49,857 nucleotides of DNA from CAJXZP01 sp963974475 (GCA_963974475.1 CAXBCR010000026.1:1-49857); one strand, 5' to 3'. Positions 16,509-25,401 are shown, counted from the first letter of the stretch. Numbers and translations are program-made. The notes: generated from the letters alone by a model not told the origin.

Positions 16509-17891
16509 ATGAGTTACACACCAGACACTATTTGCGCATTATCTACGCCTAATGGAATAGGAGCTATTGCTATGATTCGCCTTTCGGGGACTGAGTCGTT
16601 TGGCATTATGCAAAAACTGTTTAAGAAAGACTTGCGACAAAAAGATTCGCATACGGCTCATTTCGGGCTGATTAAGGATGGCGATACGCTTATTGATGAA
16701 GTGGTTGCGGTGATTTATAAAAATCCCAAATCGTTTACCGGGGAAGATATGGTGGAGATTTCTTGTCATGCTTCGCCTTTTATTATTCAAGAAATATTGC
16801 GTTTGCTGCTCAAAAATGGGTGTAGAATGGCACGCGAAGGAGAGTTCTCTCTGCGTGCTTATTTGAATGGAAAAGTAGATTTGAGTCAGGCGGAAGCCAT
16901 TGCAGATTTAATTGCTTCGGAGAACAAAGCATCGCATGATATGGCGATGAACCAAATGCGTGGTGGATTTGCCAAAGTGATTAACGGATTGCGAGAAGAA
17001 TTGATTCATTTTGCCAGTATGATTGAGCTAGAGCTTGATTTTGGCGAAGAAGATGTGGAGTTTGCTAACCGCAGTGAATTGGTGGCATTAGTCGTGAAAA
17101 TATTAACTGAAATTAGACGATTATCCGACTCGTTTGCCTTGGGTAATGTGTTGAAAAATGGCGTTCCGGTAACTATTGTAGGAGAGCCCAATGTGGGCAA
17201 ATCTACCTTACTTAATCAATTCTTAAACGAAGAAAAAGCCATTGTGTCGAGTATCGCAGGTACTACCCGAGACGTGATTGAAGATACGGTGACGTATAGC
17301 GGGGTAGAGTTTAGATTTATTGACACTGCAGGTATACGTGAAACCAAGGATGAGATTGAAAGCATTGGCATTGAAAGAGCCTTTGAAAAAGTGAAACAAG
17401 CATCCATCATTTTGTATATGATAGATGCCAGTCACCCTGATTTAGCCAAAGCCAAAATAGAGCTTCAAAAAGTGCGTGATGTGATGAGTGACGGAAAGGA
17501 ACTCATTGTAGTAATTAACAAGGTGGACATGGTGAAATCAGTGAATATTGCTGGTTTTAAATCCGAATTAGCCCAAGAAAATATCGTTCTATTGTCGGCT
17601 AAAGAAACCACCGGACTAGAAGAATTAAAACAACAATTAGTAGGGTTTGTCCAAAACCAAGGCAATGCCACCGGACAAGTTATTGTAAGTAATGCCCGCC
17701 ATTTTAACGCCCTCAACGAAGCCGAAGAATCACTAGTCCGCGTAAAATTCGGACTCAAAAACCAAACTCCGTCCGATTTGGTGGCTATGGATATTAGACA
17801 GTGTTTGTTCCATTTATCGGAAATTACCGGAAACATTTCGACCGAGGATTTATTGGATTCGATATTTAGCAACTTCTGTATTGGGAAATAG
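16509..17891 (+). CDS. mnmE: tRNA modification GTPase MnmE
   Basis: Works with MnmG to add the aminomethyl-type group to U34 of tRNAs. The ATG at 16509 (MSYTPDTICALSTPNGIGAI) gives 460 residues; the longer frame from a TTG at 16434 covers the promoter. The N-terminal formyl-THF-binding domain is followed by a helical domain interrupted by a G domain: G1 GEPNVGKST (about residues 226-234), G2 GTTRDV, G3 DTAGIRETKDEIE and G4 NKVD. The C-terminus ends in FCIGK, with the conserved catalytic cysteine. mnmG is not in the window. Confidence 0.97.
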   Translation: MSYTPDTICALSTPNGIGAIAMIRLSGTESFGIMQKLFKKDLRQKDSHTAHFGLIKDGDTLIDEVVAVIYKNPKSFTGEDMVEISCHASPFIIQEILRLLLKNGCRMAREGEFSLRAYLNGKVDLSQAEAIADLIASENKASHDMAMNQMRGGFAKVINGLREELIHFASMIELELDFGEEDVEFANRSELVALVVKILTEIRRLSDSFALGNVLKNGVPVTIVGEPNVGKSTLLNQFLNEEKAIVSSIAGTTRDVIEDTVTYSGVEFRFIDTAGIRETKDEIESIGIERAFEKVKQASIILYMIDASHPDLAKAKIELQKVRDVMSDGKELIVVINKVDMVKSVNIAGFKSELAQENIVLLSAKETTGLEELKQQLVGFVQNQGNATGQVIVSNARHFNALNEAEESLVRVKFGLKNQTPSDLVAMDIRQCLFHLSEITGNISTEDLLDSIFSNFCIGK

Positions 17892-17960
17892 GAATGCGCT
17901 GGCTTCAATAGCATGAAAAAGACAAGGGTTTCTGCCTTCTTTTAATAAACTCTTCCCCCA

Positions 17961-17985
17961 CCAAACTAGCTTTTTGCTAGTTTGG
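17961..17985. other. Hairpin overlapping the doxX stop, between convergent genes
   Basis: A perfect 10-bp stem CCAAACTAGC/GCTAGTTTGG with a 5-nt loop includes the last DoxX codons. It sits between convergent mnmE and doxX. There is no strong T-run on either side, so termination is only possible. Confidence 0.45.
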
Positions 17986-18328
17986 AATTAAAGAAATAAG
18001 AAGCTGCTACAAACACAAGTGCCATCAGAGCGCCAGCAAATTCGCCATCGCCTGCGGCTATGTGAGCACCTGCAGCAAGAAGTGCGTTAAATGTAAATCC
18101 TGCGTAGGCCCATTCTTTTAGTCTGGCTGATTTATTGGTCCAAATGGCGGTTAAACCTAAAAGCTTGGCAATGGCTAATGGATAAATTACAAAAGTGGGG
18201 AAGCCCAATTTTAGAAATGTTTCCGCTACCATTTCGTGTTGTGCAAAGTACATTATGGCGCTGAAGCCAAAAAGTAGAGTCATTAACCCAGTTGCAATTC
18301 TGTAAAAAAGTAAATTCTTGTTTTTCAT
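17966..18328 (-). CDS. DoxX-family membrane protein
   Basis: A 120-residue protein of four predicted membrane helices: LLFYRIATGLMTLLFGFSAIMYF, FVIYPLAIAKLLGLTAIW, AYAGFTFNALLAAGAHIAAG and GALMALVFVAASYF. The helix pattern and the KLLG...W segment fit DoxX/DoxD-like proteins, which are linked to thiosulfate or quinone redox chemistry and, in actinobacteria, to oxidative stress. It is encoded just after the MarR gene on the same strand. A 20-bp perfect palindrome lies between them, 38 bp before its ATG, so the MarR protein probably controls it. Function beyond membrane redox is not readable. Confidence 0.85.
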   Translation of the reverse strand: MKNKNLLFYRIATGLMTLLFGFSAIMYFAQHEMVAETFLKLGFPTFVIYPLAIAKLLGLTAIWTNKSARLKEWAYAGFTFNALLAAGAHIAAGDGEFAGALMALVFVAASYFFNSKLAKS

Positions 18329-18366
18329 TTGATTCTGTTTTGATATTTATGTAACAATTGGTGTAA

Positions 18367-18386
18367 TTATTTACCATGGTAAATAA
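18367..18386. promoter_or_regulatory. 20-bp perfect palindrome, candidate MarR operator for doxX
   Basis: TTATTTACCATGGTAAATAA is perfectly self-complementary. It sits between the marR stop and the doxX start. A further half site GGTAAATT begins at 18390. Its core TTACCnnGGTAA recurs in the marR promoter. Confidence 0.6.
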
Positions 18387-18400
18387 AATGGTAAATTTTT

Positions 18401-18850
18401 TTAGTCTCTTAATTTGTCTAAAATAGTGCTTAATGTGTTGGCTTCTTCAAGCGTGATGTTGTCAAAAAAATGGAGCGGATTTTTATCTCCTGCAGTATCA
18501 ATTTGCGATAAAACGTGTAATCCTTTAGCCGAAATTTTTAAGGATATAATTCTGCGGTCTGTTTCGCTTCGCACTCTTTCAATGAATCCTTTGTCGTAAA
18601 GCTTATCGCACAATCGAGTGGTATTCGGAGATTTTTCAACCATTCTTTTTTTGACTTCGTTCATACTCAACCAATCTTTAGCGCCTCGCAAAATGCGAAG
18701 AATATTGAATTGGGGGGAAGACATTCCGAAAGGTTTAATGGTGGACTCAAACTGGTTTTTTATCCAATTAGCGGTAAATACCACGTTAGTTACCGAACGA
18801 TGTTTTTCGTTGGCAAACTTGGTGTTCATGTCTATTTCTAACTTTCCCAT
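18401..18850 (-). CDS. MarR-family transcriptional regulator
   Basis: A 149-residue winged-helix regulator. The DNA-binding part spans about residues 45-105: FGMSSPQFNILRILRG, LSMNEVKKRMVEKSPNTTRLCDKLYDKGFIERVRSETDRRIISLKIS; the DRR wing is diagnostic. The terminal helices form the dimer region. MarR proteins usually repress their own gene and neighbours and release DNA on binding phenolic ligands or on oxidation. The protein has one cysteine (in TTRLCDKL), so a thiol switch is possible but unproven. Start is ATG at 18850; an in-frame ATG seven codons later is the alternative. A palindrome overlaps its own promoter and another precedes doxX. Confidence 0.93.
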   Translation of the reverse strand: MGKLEIDMNTKFANEKHRSVTNVVFTANWIKNQFESTIKPFGMSSPQFNILRILRGAKDWLSMNEVKKRMVEKSPNTTRLCDKLYDKGFIERVRSETDRRIISLKISAKGLHVLSQIDTAGDKNPLHFFDNITLEEANTLSTILDKLRD

Positions 18851-18860
18851 AGTGCTGACG

Positions 18861-18891
18861 CAAATGTAATTAAATATAGTTACCCGGGTAA
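18861..18891 (-). promoter_or_regulatory. marR promoter with overlapping palindromic operator
   Basis: Minus-strand -7 element TACATTTG (18861-18868). The palindrome TTACCCGGGTAA (18880-18891) covers the spacer and expected -33 position. It shares TAnTTACCnnGGTAAATA with the doxX site, which suggests autorepression by MarR. Confidence 0.55.
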
Positions 18892-19055
18892 ATAAATTTA
18901 TTATTTAGAGAATTTGTAAGAAATAGTATCGGATGGGTAGGGGATTTATTTTCCCCCAAAGCGGGTGTAGTTAGGTGGTGCCATTTCCATTTTAACTGTC
19001 AGCTAGACCAAAATTCTGTGTATTTATATCAAAGTCACACCACAATAAAATAACT

Positions 19056-19189
19056 AAATTTCACCAAAACTGCCAATAAATAAGTGTTATTCACCAGTGG
19101 TAACTGTTTTTCACTACCTTTGAAATAATCATTTTTCACAAATAGCAATGGATTATAAGCATTTTTCACTAAAAATAACTGTTTTTCAC
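19056..19189 (+). repeat. 75-bp imperfect tandem repeat with six TTCAC boxes at the fic start
   Basis: TTCAC begins at 19060, 19090, 19110, 19135, 19165 and 19185. The last three are the first three shifted by 75 bp, and 37 of 59 positions between 19056 and 19114 match the sequence 75 bp downstream. The second copy includes the ATG and first 14 codons of fic; the first copy read in the same frame resembles that N-terminus and then meets TGA. It may be a partial duplication of the gene start or a set of binding boxes. Confidence 0.6.
19115..19122 (+). promoter_or_regulatory. Promoter -7 element for fic
   Basis: TACCTTTG matches TAnnTTTG, 25 nt before the ATG at 19148, in the gap between two TTCAC boxes. 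Confidence 0.5.
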
Positions 19190-20698
19190 GGAAGAACGGC
19201 ACCCGAAGAAGGTTATTTGGTGGGTTACGGAGCCATTATTGATTCGTGTAATTTAGCGGTACCACTCCCCAATCAATTAGCACTTATAAGTTTCAAAAAA
19301 AGGAAATACGCCACAAAAAACTGGCAAGTATTAACTCCACGGCATCAGCCTGAAGAAACGTTGTATAAACAATTGGTATTTGCCTTAAAATATGAGGGTA
19401 TCAATTTATTGGTACTAAAAAAACTTTTTGAAATACTTCCCAAGCAGGAAATTGAAAGTATTATTACAACTGAAACTTTAGGTCAATACAGCCGTAGAAT
19501 TTGGTTTTTATATGAGTGGCTTTTTCAAACCACATTGGCTATTCCTAATTTGGAACGGGGAAATTACGTTGAATTAATTAATGATAAAATACAATATGGG
19601 TTGCAGGAAGGGGTGAAATCATCTCGTCAACGTATTATAAATAACTTACCCGGAACCGTAGGTTTTTGCCCGATGATATTTAGAACTAAAAAATTAGAAT
19701 CCTATATTCAGGCGAATTTATTTCATAAGCAAAATGCATTTATAAATTCAGTTCATAAAGATGTGCTTCAAAGAGCGGCCTCATTTTTATTGCTTAAGGA
19801 CTCCAAAGCATCTTTCACCATAGAAGGTGAAAACCCCGGAAATAATAGGGCGATGCGCTGGGGTAAAGCGATTGGTCAGGCAGGTCAAATACCGTTAAGT
19901 TTGGAAGAATTAATTCGATTGCAACAGATAGTAATTGAAAATAGTAGATTTACTGCAATGGGATTGCGGAAATTTGGTGGATTTGTGGGTGAACATGACC
20001 GGATTACTGGAGAGCCTATTCCTGACCATATTTCAGCAAAAGAACAGGACGTTCCGCAACTGATAAATGGGTTATTGGCCACCAATGAGACCTTAAAAGA
20101 CCAAAATTACGATGCCATTTTAACGGCAGCCGTGCTCGCATTTGGTTTTGTGTTTATTCATCCATTTGTTGACGGGAATGGTCGTTTGCACCGCTATATT
20201 TTACATCATATTTTGGCTAGTAAGAAAGTGGCTCCGCAAGGCGTAATATTTCCTGTTTCATCATCCATACTAGACCACATTGATGATTACAGAACTGTTT
20301 TAGAGTCTTATTCTCATCCGTTATTGGATCATATTGAATGGACAGAAACCGCTGACCATAATGTATCGGTTTCTAATAATACCATTGATTTTTACCGTTA
20401 TTTTGATGCGACTCCTCAAGCCGAGTTTTTATATGATTGTGTAGCGGATACCTTGGAAAGGGTTATTCCGGAAGAAGTTACCTATTTGCAAAATTATGAT
20501 GTGTTCAAAAGGTATTTGGATAATAATTTTGAAATGCCAGATAAATTAGTAGCGCTATTGGTGCAGTTTTTACAACAAAATAATGGCGTGTTATCCAAAC
20601 GAGCGTTGGACAAAGAGTTTAAATCGTTACGAGCAGTCGAAGTAGTGGAGATTCAAAGGAATTTTACGGAAATTTTTGAATGGAGAACAGCTCCATAA
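19148..20698 (+). CDS. Fic-domain protein (putative AMPylase) with built-in inhibitory helix
   Basis: A 516-residue protein with a complete Fic motif HPFVDGNGRLHR (about residues 338-349), so it should transfer a nucleotide monophosphate, usually AMP, to a protein hydroxyl. An N-terminal inhibitory motif of the form (S/T)xxxE(G/N) is present as SFTIEG near residue 221, making it a self-inhibited class II enzyme; the glutamate would block ATP gamma-phosphate until relieved. The C-terminal 100 residues look like a helical or winged-helix part (QNNGVLSKRALDKEFKSLRAVEVVEIQRNF). The N-terminal 150 residues are not recognised. It has no partner gene. Target unknown; it may be a stress regulator or toxin-like modifier. 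Confidence 0.88.
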   Translation: MDYKHFSLKITVFHGRTAPEEGYLVGYGAIIDSCNLAVPLPNQLALISFKKRKYATKNWQVLTPRHQPEETLYKQLVFALKYEGINLLVLKKLFEILPKQEIESIITTETLGQYSRRIWFLYEWLFQTTLAIPNLERGNYVELINDKIQYGLQEGVKSSRQRIINNLPGTVGFCPMIFRTKKLESYIQANLFHKQNAFINSVHKDVLQRAASFLLLKDSKASFTIEGENPGNNRAMRWGKAIGQAGQIPLSLEELIRLQQIVIENSRFTAMGLRKFGGFVGEHDRITGEPIPDHISAKEQDVPQLINGLLATNETLKDQNYDAILTAAVLAFGFVFIHPFVDGNGRLHRYILHHILASKKVAPQGVIFPVSSSILDHIDDYRTVLESYSHPLLDHIEWTETADHNVSVSNNTIDFYRYFDATPQAEFLYDCVADTLERVIPEEVTYLQNYDVFKRYLDNNFEMPDKLVALLVQFLQQNNGVLSKRALDKEFKSLRAVEVVEIQRNFTEIFEWRTAP

Positions 20699-20765
20699 AT
20701 GGGGTTTAGTGAAGTTTTAATATTACGGCTACTAGGTATGCGATAAGCAGAAAATTTAAAATCTA

Positions 20766-22034
20766 TTGAAATTGCAACAAAAAAAAACATCCATATATCG
20801 CATATTGCTGCTCATCTTAGCGGGCGAATCCATCTTTATATTACCGTTTGTACTGGCGCGTATTTTCAGACCTACATTTTTGGATGTTTTTCACCTAACC
20901 AACTTTGAGTTGGGTGCTTGCTTTTCGGTGTATGGAGTGGTAGCGTTGCTATCGTATTTGTATGGTGGGGCAATTGCCGACAAATATGCTCCTCGAAAAT
21001 TGATTTCTGGGGCGCTTATTTTGACTGCATTGGGAGGGTTGGTCATGGCCACTTTTCCTTCCTATTCTGGGTTACGTTTGCTTTTCGGCTATTGGGGATT
21101 TACCACTATTTTCTTGTTTTGGGGCGCCATGATTAAAGCCACTCGCGTGTGGGGTGGCTCTGATAATCAAGGGAAAGCATTTGGGTTTTTAGAAGGTGGA
21201 AGAGGATTTGTAGCCGCATCTATGGGCGCAATTGGAGTTTTTGTTTTTTCCATTTTTTTACGGGATGACGTTAGTGCAGCCACCTTGGAAGAACGACAAA
21301 TTGCATTTCGATATGTAGTATTATTTGCTTCGTTTATGGTGGCATCCATCGGCATGTTAGTGTTTTACTTTATGGAAAACCCACAAGATGAAGAAGAGCC
21401 GATAGGGAAACAAATACACACCTTAGCCAACATAAAATCGGTAATAAAATTGCCCTCGGTTTGGTTACTCATGATTATCGTTTTGAGTGCTTATGTGGGC
21501 TATAAATTGACTGATATTTTTTCGCTCTACGCCAAAGAAGTGATGCTGTATGATGAGGTGGAAGCCGCGCAATTGGGCACTTTTCAGTTGTATTTACGCC
21601 CCATTGTATGTATAGCCATTGGTTTATTAGCCGATAAGTCTCGTGCTTCTATTTGGCTTATAACCGGGTTTGGAATTATGCTAATTGGAGCCTTCGTTTT
21701 TGCTTTGGGTATTATTTCGCCAAGTACCAATGGATGGTTTATTCTATCCGTAATTATTGCAGCTACGGGAACGTATGCCGTTCGGACGTTATATTTTGCA
21801 GCTATGCAAGAGGGACAAATTCCGCTGGCGGTTACTGGTACTGCGGTAGGGGTTATTTCTGTGGTAGGCTATACGCCCGATATTTTTGTGGGCCCCATAA
21901 TGGGGTATTTGCTAGACTCTTCACCCGGAGCCTTAGGACACCAACATGTTTTTATGATGCTTATGGTTTTTGCGATAGTTGGTTTACTTGCCGCTATTGG
22001 TTTTAGAAAAACAGCCTTAAAAAAAGTAATTTAG
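20766..22034 (+). CDS. Major facilitator superfamily transporter
   Basis: A 422-residue polytopic membrane protein with about 12 helices in two halves. The MFS signature loop is YGGAIADKYAPRKLI after helix 2 and a weaker copy LLADKSRASIW lies in the second half. The only sensible start is TTG at 20766 (or the next TTG two codons on); no in-frame ATG precedes helix 1. The substrate cannot be inferred, and I see no partner genes. It ends 9 nt before the convergent response-regulator gene. No matching -7 element was seen upstream, so cotranscription with fic (67-nt gap) is possible. Confidence 0.88.
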   Translation: MKLQQKKTSIYRILLLILAGESIFILPFVLARIFRPTFLDVFHLTNFELGACFSVYGVVALLSYLYGGAIADKYAPRKLISGALILTALGGLVMATFPSYSGLRLLFGYWGFTTIFLFWGAMIKATRVWGGSDNQGKAFGFLEGGRGFVAASMGAIGVFVFSIFLRDDVSAATLEERQIAFRYVVLFASFMVASIGMLVFYFMENPQDEEEPIGKQIHTLANIKSVIKLPSVWLLMIIVLSAYVGYKLTDIFSLYAKEVMLYDEVEAAQLGTFQLYLRPIVCIAIGLLADKSRASIWLITGFGIMLIGAFVFALGIISPSTNGWFILSVIIAATGTYAVRTLYFAAMQEGQIPLAVTGTAVGVISVVGYTPDIFVGPIMGYLLDSSPGALGHQHVFMMLMVFAIVGLLAAIGFRKTALKKVI

Positions 22035-22043
22035 AAATTAGCG

Positions 22044-22685
22044 CTAATCGACTAAGCCATTTAGCAATGCGTACTTGACCAATCCGCTAACGCCACGCAC
22101 TTGTAATTTCGAAATGAGGTTTTTACGATGAGATTCTACCGTGTGGGTACTAATGCACAATTTTTCGGCAATTTCGGGAGTGGTTAATTCGTTGGTTATT
22201 TCGGTGAGCACCTGTTTCTCTCTTGGAGTGATGGAAATTTTTCCAACCGTATTGGACTCTCGCGACTTGCGATGCATGCCTTCCATTATTTTTTGAGTCA
22301 CAGCCTGACTAAAATAGGATTGGTTATTCATTAAGGCGGTAATGGCGGCCAACAACTCTTCCTTGCCTGTGTTTTTGAGCAGGTAGCCATGGGCGCCTAC
22401 TTTTACTAATTTCTCAATATACAATGGAGAATCTTGCATGGTGAGCATGAGCACTTTGATTTGAGGATACTCCTTTACAATTATTTTCAATGCTTCTTTA
22501 CCATCCATTTCAGGCATATTCACATCCAGTAAAATTAAATCGGGTTGCGCTAATTTTAATGCATCTAGTAGCTGTAGCCCATTGTGGGCAGTTCCCGTTA
22601 TTTGGATGGTTTCCTCCTCATTAAGTAGCGAAGAAATTCCATCTATAAATATCTGGTGATCGTCAACAATGAAAATTTTTATCAT
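22044..22685 (-). CDS. NarL/LuxR-family response regulator
   Basis: A 213-residue two-component regulator. The receiver domain has the acidic pair in VDDHQIF, the phosphorylation site Asp54 in LILLDVNMPEMDG and a lysine in GYLLKNTGKEE. The C-terminal LuxR-type helix-turn-helix reads ITPREKQVLTEITNELTTPEIAEKLCISTHTVESHRKNLISKL. It follows the kinase gene by a single base, so the pair is certainly one operon. The kinase of the pair is cytoplasmic on its output side and the regulator should bind DNA as a dimer; the 20-bp palindrome at 25926-25945 is a candidate target. Confidence 0.95.
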   Translation of the reverse strand: MIKIFIVDDHQIFIDGISSLLNEEETIQITGTAHNGLQLLDALKLAQPDLILLDVNMPEMDGKEALKIIVKEYPQIKVLMLTMQDSPLYIEKLVKVGAHGYLLKNTGKEELLAAITALMNNQSYFSQAVTQKIMEGMHRKSRESNTVGKISITPREKQVLTEITNELTTPEIAEKLCISTHTVESHRKNLISKLQVRGVSGLVKYALLNGLVD

Positions 22686-22686
22686 T

Positions 22687-24609
22687 TTACCACGCTATTG
22701 GAATGTCAATAATTAATGTAGTGCCTCCTTGTAAAGAGGAATCGATGTGAAAGTCGCCTTTCAACAAATTTACACGATTTTGGATACTTTTTAATCCTAG
22801 CCCTGGTTGGGTGGATGGATTTTGAGTATCAAACCCTTGCCCATTGTCTTCTATCAGTAGGTTTAGTATTTTTTCGTGAACGTTAAACTGCACGTTTACT
22901 TCAGAAGCTTCGGCATGTTTAATCACGTTGTTGAGCGATTCTTGTACCATTCGGTAAATCTCGGTTTGCACGTTTAAAGGAAGGTCTTTTGGCATTTGAT
23001 AAATATGTGCAAAACAGGCTAAAGTCCCCGATTGGTTAATGCTTTCGCACAATTCTTTAACGGCATTGTCTAGTCCAAAATTTGCCACCATTCCTGCGCC
23101 TAAATGATGTGAAATCCTACGAATTTCTACACAGGCATCGTCAATTAGATTTTTGGCGGTGTCGTATTGGTTTTGATGCGATTCTTGGTGCTTGTCAATT
23201 TTATTCTCTAAACCAGAAAACAAAAGTTTTACGGTTGACAACATACTTCCTAAGCGGTCGTGCAAATCGGCCGAAATACGTAAACGTTCCTCTTCCTGCC
23301 CCTTGAGCATGGCTTGATAGGTGTGCAATTCTTGGTCATCCATAAGCGCTTTCATTTTTTGATGGTGTATTTCTTTATCTTTCTTATTTACCCGTTGTTT
23401 TTGAAAATAGATTAAAATAATAATGGCTAAAAGGAGTAGCAAAACGGTACTACCAATAATGAAAACTATCTTCTGAGAACGTTGTGTTTTTTCTTGTTCT
23501 CGAGCCAATTGCAATTGCATCTCTTTTTGATGTGTTTCATATTTCACTTGCATTTCAGCAATGGTAGAAATCCGCTCTTCATTAAGAATGCGTTTGTTTA
23601 CCTCCGTAAATTTGATGTGATAGTTTAAGGCTTCTTGGTAGTTTTTTCTTTGTGCTTCGGTAGCCGCTAATTTCTCGTACAACTCGCCCATGGTACTCAA
23701 ATCTTGCGTGATTTGAGCTATTTCCAAGGCTTTTAAATAGTAATAGGCCGCAGAATCCGGCTCTAATAATTGATGATGTAAAACGCCCAGATTGTTGTAG
23801 GCTTTAGCTTCCAGATTTGGAAGTAATAACTGCGCACTGAGTTTAATCTGCTTTAGGTAATAATCTTTGGCCAAATCATAAGCGGCTAATCCAACGTAGG
23901 CTACCGCCAAATTGTTGTAATTACTGATTAACGAGATGGGGTTATTTTGCTTTTGAAGTAATTCGTTTGCTTGGGTATGATATTGCAATGATTTCGAGAA
24001 ATTTTCTTCATCCGCGTAAAAAGCCCCGTACTCGGTAAGAACCTGAATCAATGTTGTGGTGTCATTTAAACGAGTAGAAATGTTTTGGGTGAGTTGAAGG
24101 TGTTGTAAAATTTCATCGGTACCATGATGATGCACCCTTCCTAAATGGGCCAATTGTAAATGAATATCTGACAAGGCGGCCAATTCGTTGGTTTGTTCTT
24201 GCAGCTTAAGGGCTTGGTATAATATGGAAAATGCTGAATCTGGTTGTCCGGTTTCATTGTAAATGTAGCTTAGACTAGTACAAGCGTTAATCGCACCTGC
24301 GTGGTCGTTGAGCTTTTTACGAATTCCTAAAACAGACCGCATGTTTTTCAATGCGGCCTGATTTTTTCCACGTAAATTTTCAATTTCTCCCATTCGCATA
24401 CGTGCATACGCTACGCCCTTTTCATACGCATTCGCTAGGGATATTGACTCTACCTCCTGTGCAATTAAATAGGCAGAGTCTGGTTTAGTTTGCTGTAAAT
24501 TATAAGCGTGCACCACCATCTCCAATAGTGCATTGGTATCTAAATTACTGGCGGACGAATGAAATTGTGTTCCAATTAGGAGCACAAAAGCGAGTAGGTA
24601 TTTATGCAT
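22687..24609 (-). CDS. TPR-containing sensor histidine kinase (HisKA_3/NarX type)
   Basis: A 640-residue kinase with a signal peptide (MHKYLLAFVLLIGTQFHSSA), an array of tetratricopeptide repeats over about residues 55-340 (for example NNLAVAYVGLAAYDLAKDYY and NNLGVLHHQLLEPDSAAYYY), a coiled coil, and one membrane helix near residues 380-400. The cytoplasmic part has the HisKA_3 histidine in ISADLHDRLGSM (near residue 446) and an ATPase domain with N-box EIYRMVQESLNNVIKH and G-boxes DNGQGFD and GLGLKSIQNR. The TPR region lies in the periplasm and probably senses a protein or peptide. It is paired with the regulator downstream. Confidence 0.93.
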   Translation of the reverse strand: MHKYLLAFVLLIGTQFHSSASNLDTNALLEMVVHAYNLQQTKPDSAYLIAQEVESISLANAYEKGVAYARMRMGEIENLRGKNQAALKNMRSVLGIRKKLNDHAGAINACTSLSYIYNETGQPDSAFSILYQALKLQEQTNELAALSDIHLQLAHLGRVHHHGTDEILQHLQLTQNISTRLNDTTTLIQVLTEYGAFYADEENFSKSLQYHTQANELLQKQNNPISLISNYNNLAVAYVGLAAYDLAKDYYLKQIKLSAQLLLPNLEAKAYNNLGVLHHQLLEPDSAAYYYLKALEIAQITQDLSTMGELYEKLAATEAQRKNYQEALNYHIKFTEVNKRILNEERISTIAEMQVKYETHQKEMQLQLAREQEKTQRSQKIVFIIGSTVLLLLLAIIILIYFQKQRVNKKDKEIHHQKMKALMDDQELHTYQAMLKGQEEERLRISADLHDRLGSMLSTVKLLFSGLENKIDKHQESHQNQYDTAKNLIDDACVEIRRISHHLGAGMVANFGLDNAVKELCESINQSGTLACFAHIYQMPKDLPLNVQTEIYRMVQESLNNVIKHAEASEVNVQFNVHEKILNLLIEDNGQGFDTQNPSTQPGLGLKSIQNRVNLLKGDFHIDSSLQGGTTLIIDIPIAW

Positions 24610-24630
24610 ATACGATGTGGGTTGAATTAA

Positions 24631-25401
24631 TTACGCTTGCGGAGGGGTAATGGAAATAGGAGGATACGGAACTCCTTCAAAGGAAGCTTCGGTGTATTCT
24701 CCATAACCGTCACATTTTAATAGATGCGCGGCTACAATGTTTTCAGATGTGGTGTTTTTTACTGGATTGGTTCCTGTTTTAGGAATGCTTGTGCAAAACA
24801 AACTAGTGCCATTTGCCATTACATACAGCTCTTTTTCGTTGGGTGCTTCAGCCGGAGATGCTATTTTAGAAAACAGTACTAAAAATTGCGGACTTCCTAC
24901 TATGGAATATCCCACAGGGGCTGGTGCAGCACTTTGATCTAAGAATTGATGACGCATGTGATACAATTCGGTGCTTTCTCCAGAAACAGCGGTGGCTCCA
25001 GGAGTTTCAAATAAGCTTGACTTTTTTATACTGGATGAAGAACTTGCTACTGGAATGGTTTCATTGCCCATTACGTAACTTCCTGTTACTGAAAAACCGC
25101 TTATGGTAAATGGCGTTTTTTTGGATACATCCTCCCATTGGGTTAAAAACAATGGCATTTTATAGGTCGAACATTGCGTAGGGTCTTGTACCGTATAACC
25201 TTCTTTTGGAGAGAAACTATAATTTAGAATATTGTTAGTTACGGCTCCCGGAGAGACATTATATCCATCGGTGTCACCGTTTGCATTAGTCGCGATAGGT
25301 AAGTCTACGATTACACAGTAATAATTTATGGCAGCCTTATTTATGGTGCTTAAGCCAAAAGCTTGTAGGCGATAATTAACTGTTTCAGAATTTGAATTCA
25401 T
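24631..25401 (-). CDS. Unrecognised 256-residue protein in the sensor-kinase cassette
   Basis: I do not recognise a family. The protein has no signal peptide or membrane helix at its start (MNSNSETVNYRLQAFG), is rich in Ser, Thr and Pro, and ends PYPPISITPPQA. Regular segments such as YYCVIVDLPIA, FTISGFSVTGSYVMG, PQFLVLFSKIA and KELYVMANGTSLF alternate hydrophobic residues, suggesting beta structure. I considered the PixA/AidA inclusion-body family because of the general layout but cannot support it. It lies 21 nt before the kinase gene and 58 nt after the lipoprotein gene, all on one strand, so it may be a target, ligand or accessory of the kinase system. Confidence 0.65.
   Translation of the reverse strand: MNSNSETVNYRLQAFGLSTINKAAINYYCVIVDLPIATNANGDTDGYNVSPGAVTNNILNYSFSPKEGYTVQDPTQCSTYKMPLFLTQWEDVSKKTPFTISGFSVTGSYVMGNETIPVASSSSSIKKSSLFETPGATAVSGESTELYHMRHQFLDQSAAPAPVGYSIVGSPQFLVLFSKIASPAEAPNEKELYVMANGTSLFCTSIPKTGTNPVKNTTSENIVAAHLLKCDGYGEYTEASFEGVPYPPISITPPQA

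Noticed and set aside
17465..17914. 149-residue frame antisense to mnmE
   Set aside because: Inside mnmE, with no promoter or recognisable motif.
21653..22006. 117-residue frame within the MFS gene, other frame
   Set aside because: Composition rich in Cys, Tyr and Trp, as expected for an out-of-frame reading of a membrane protein gene.
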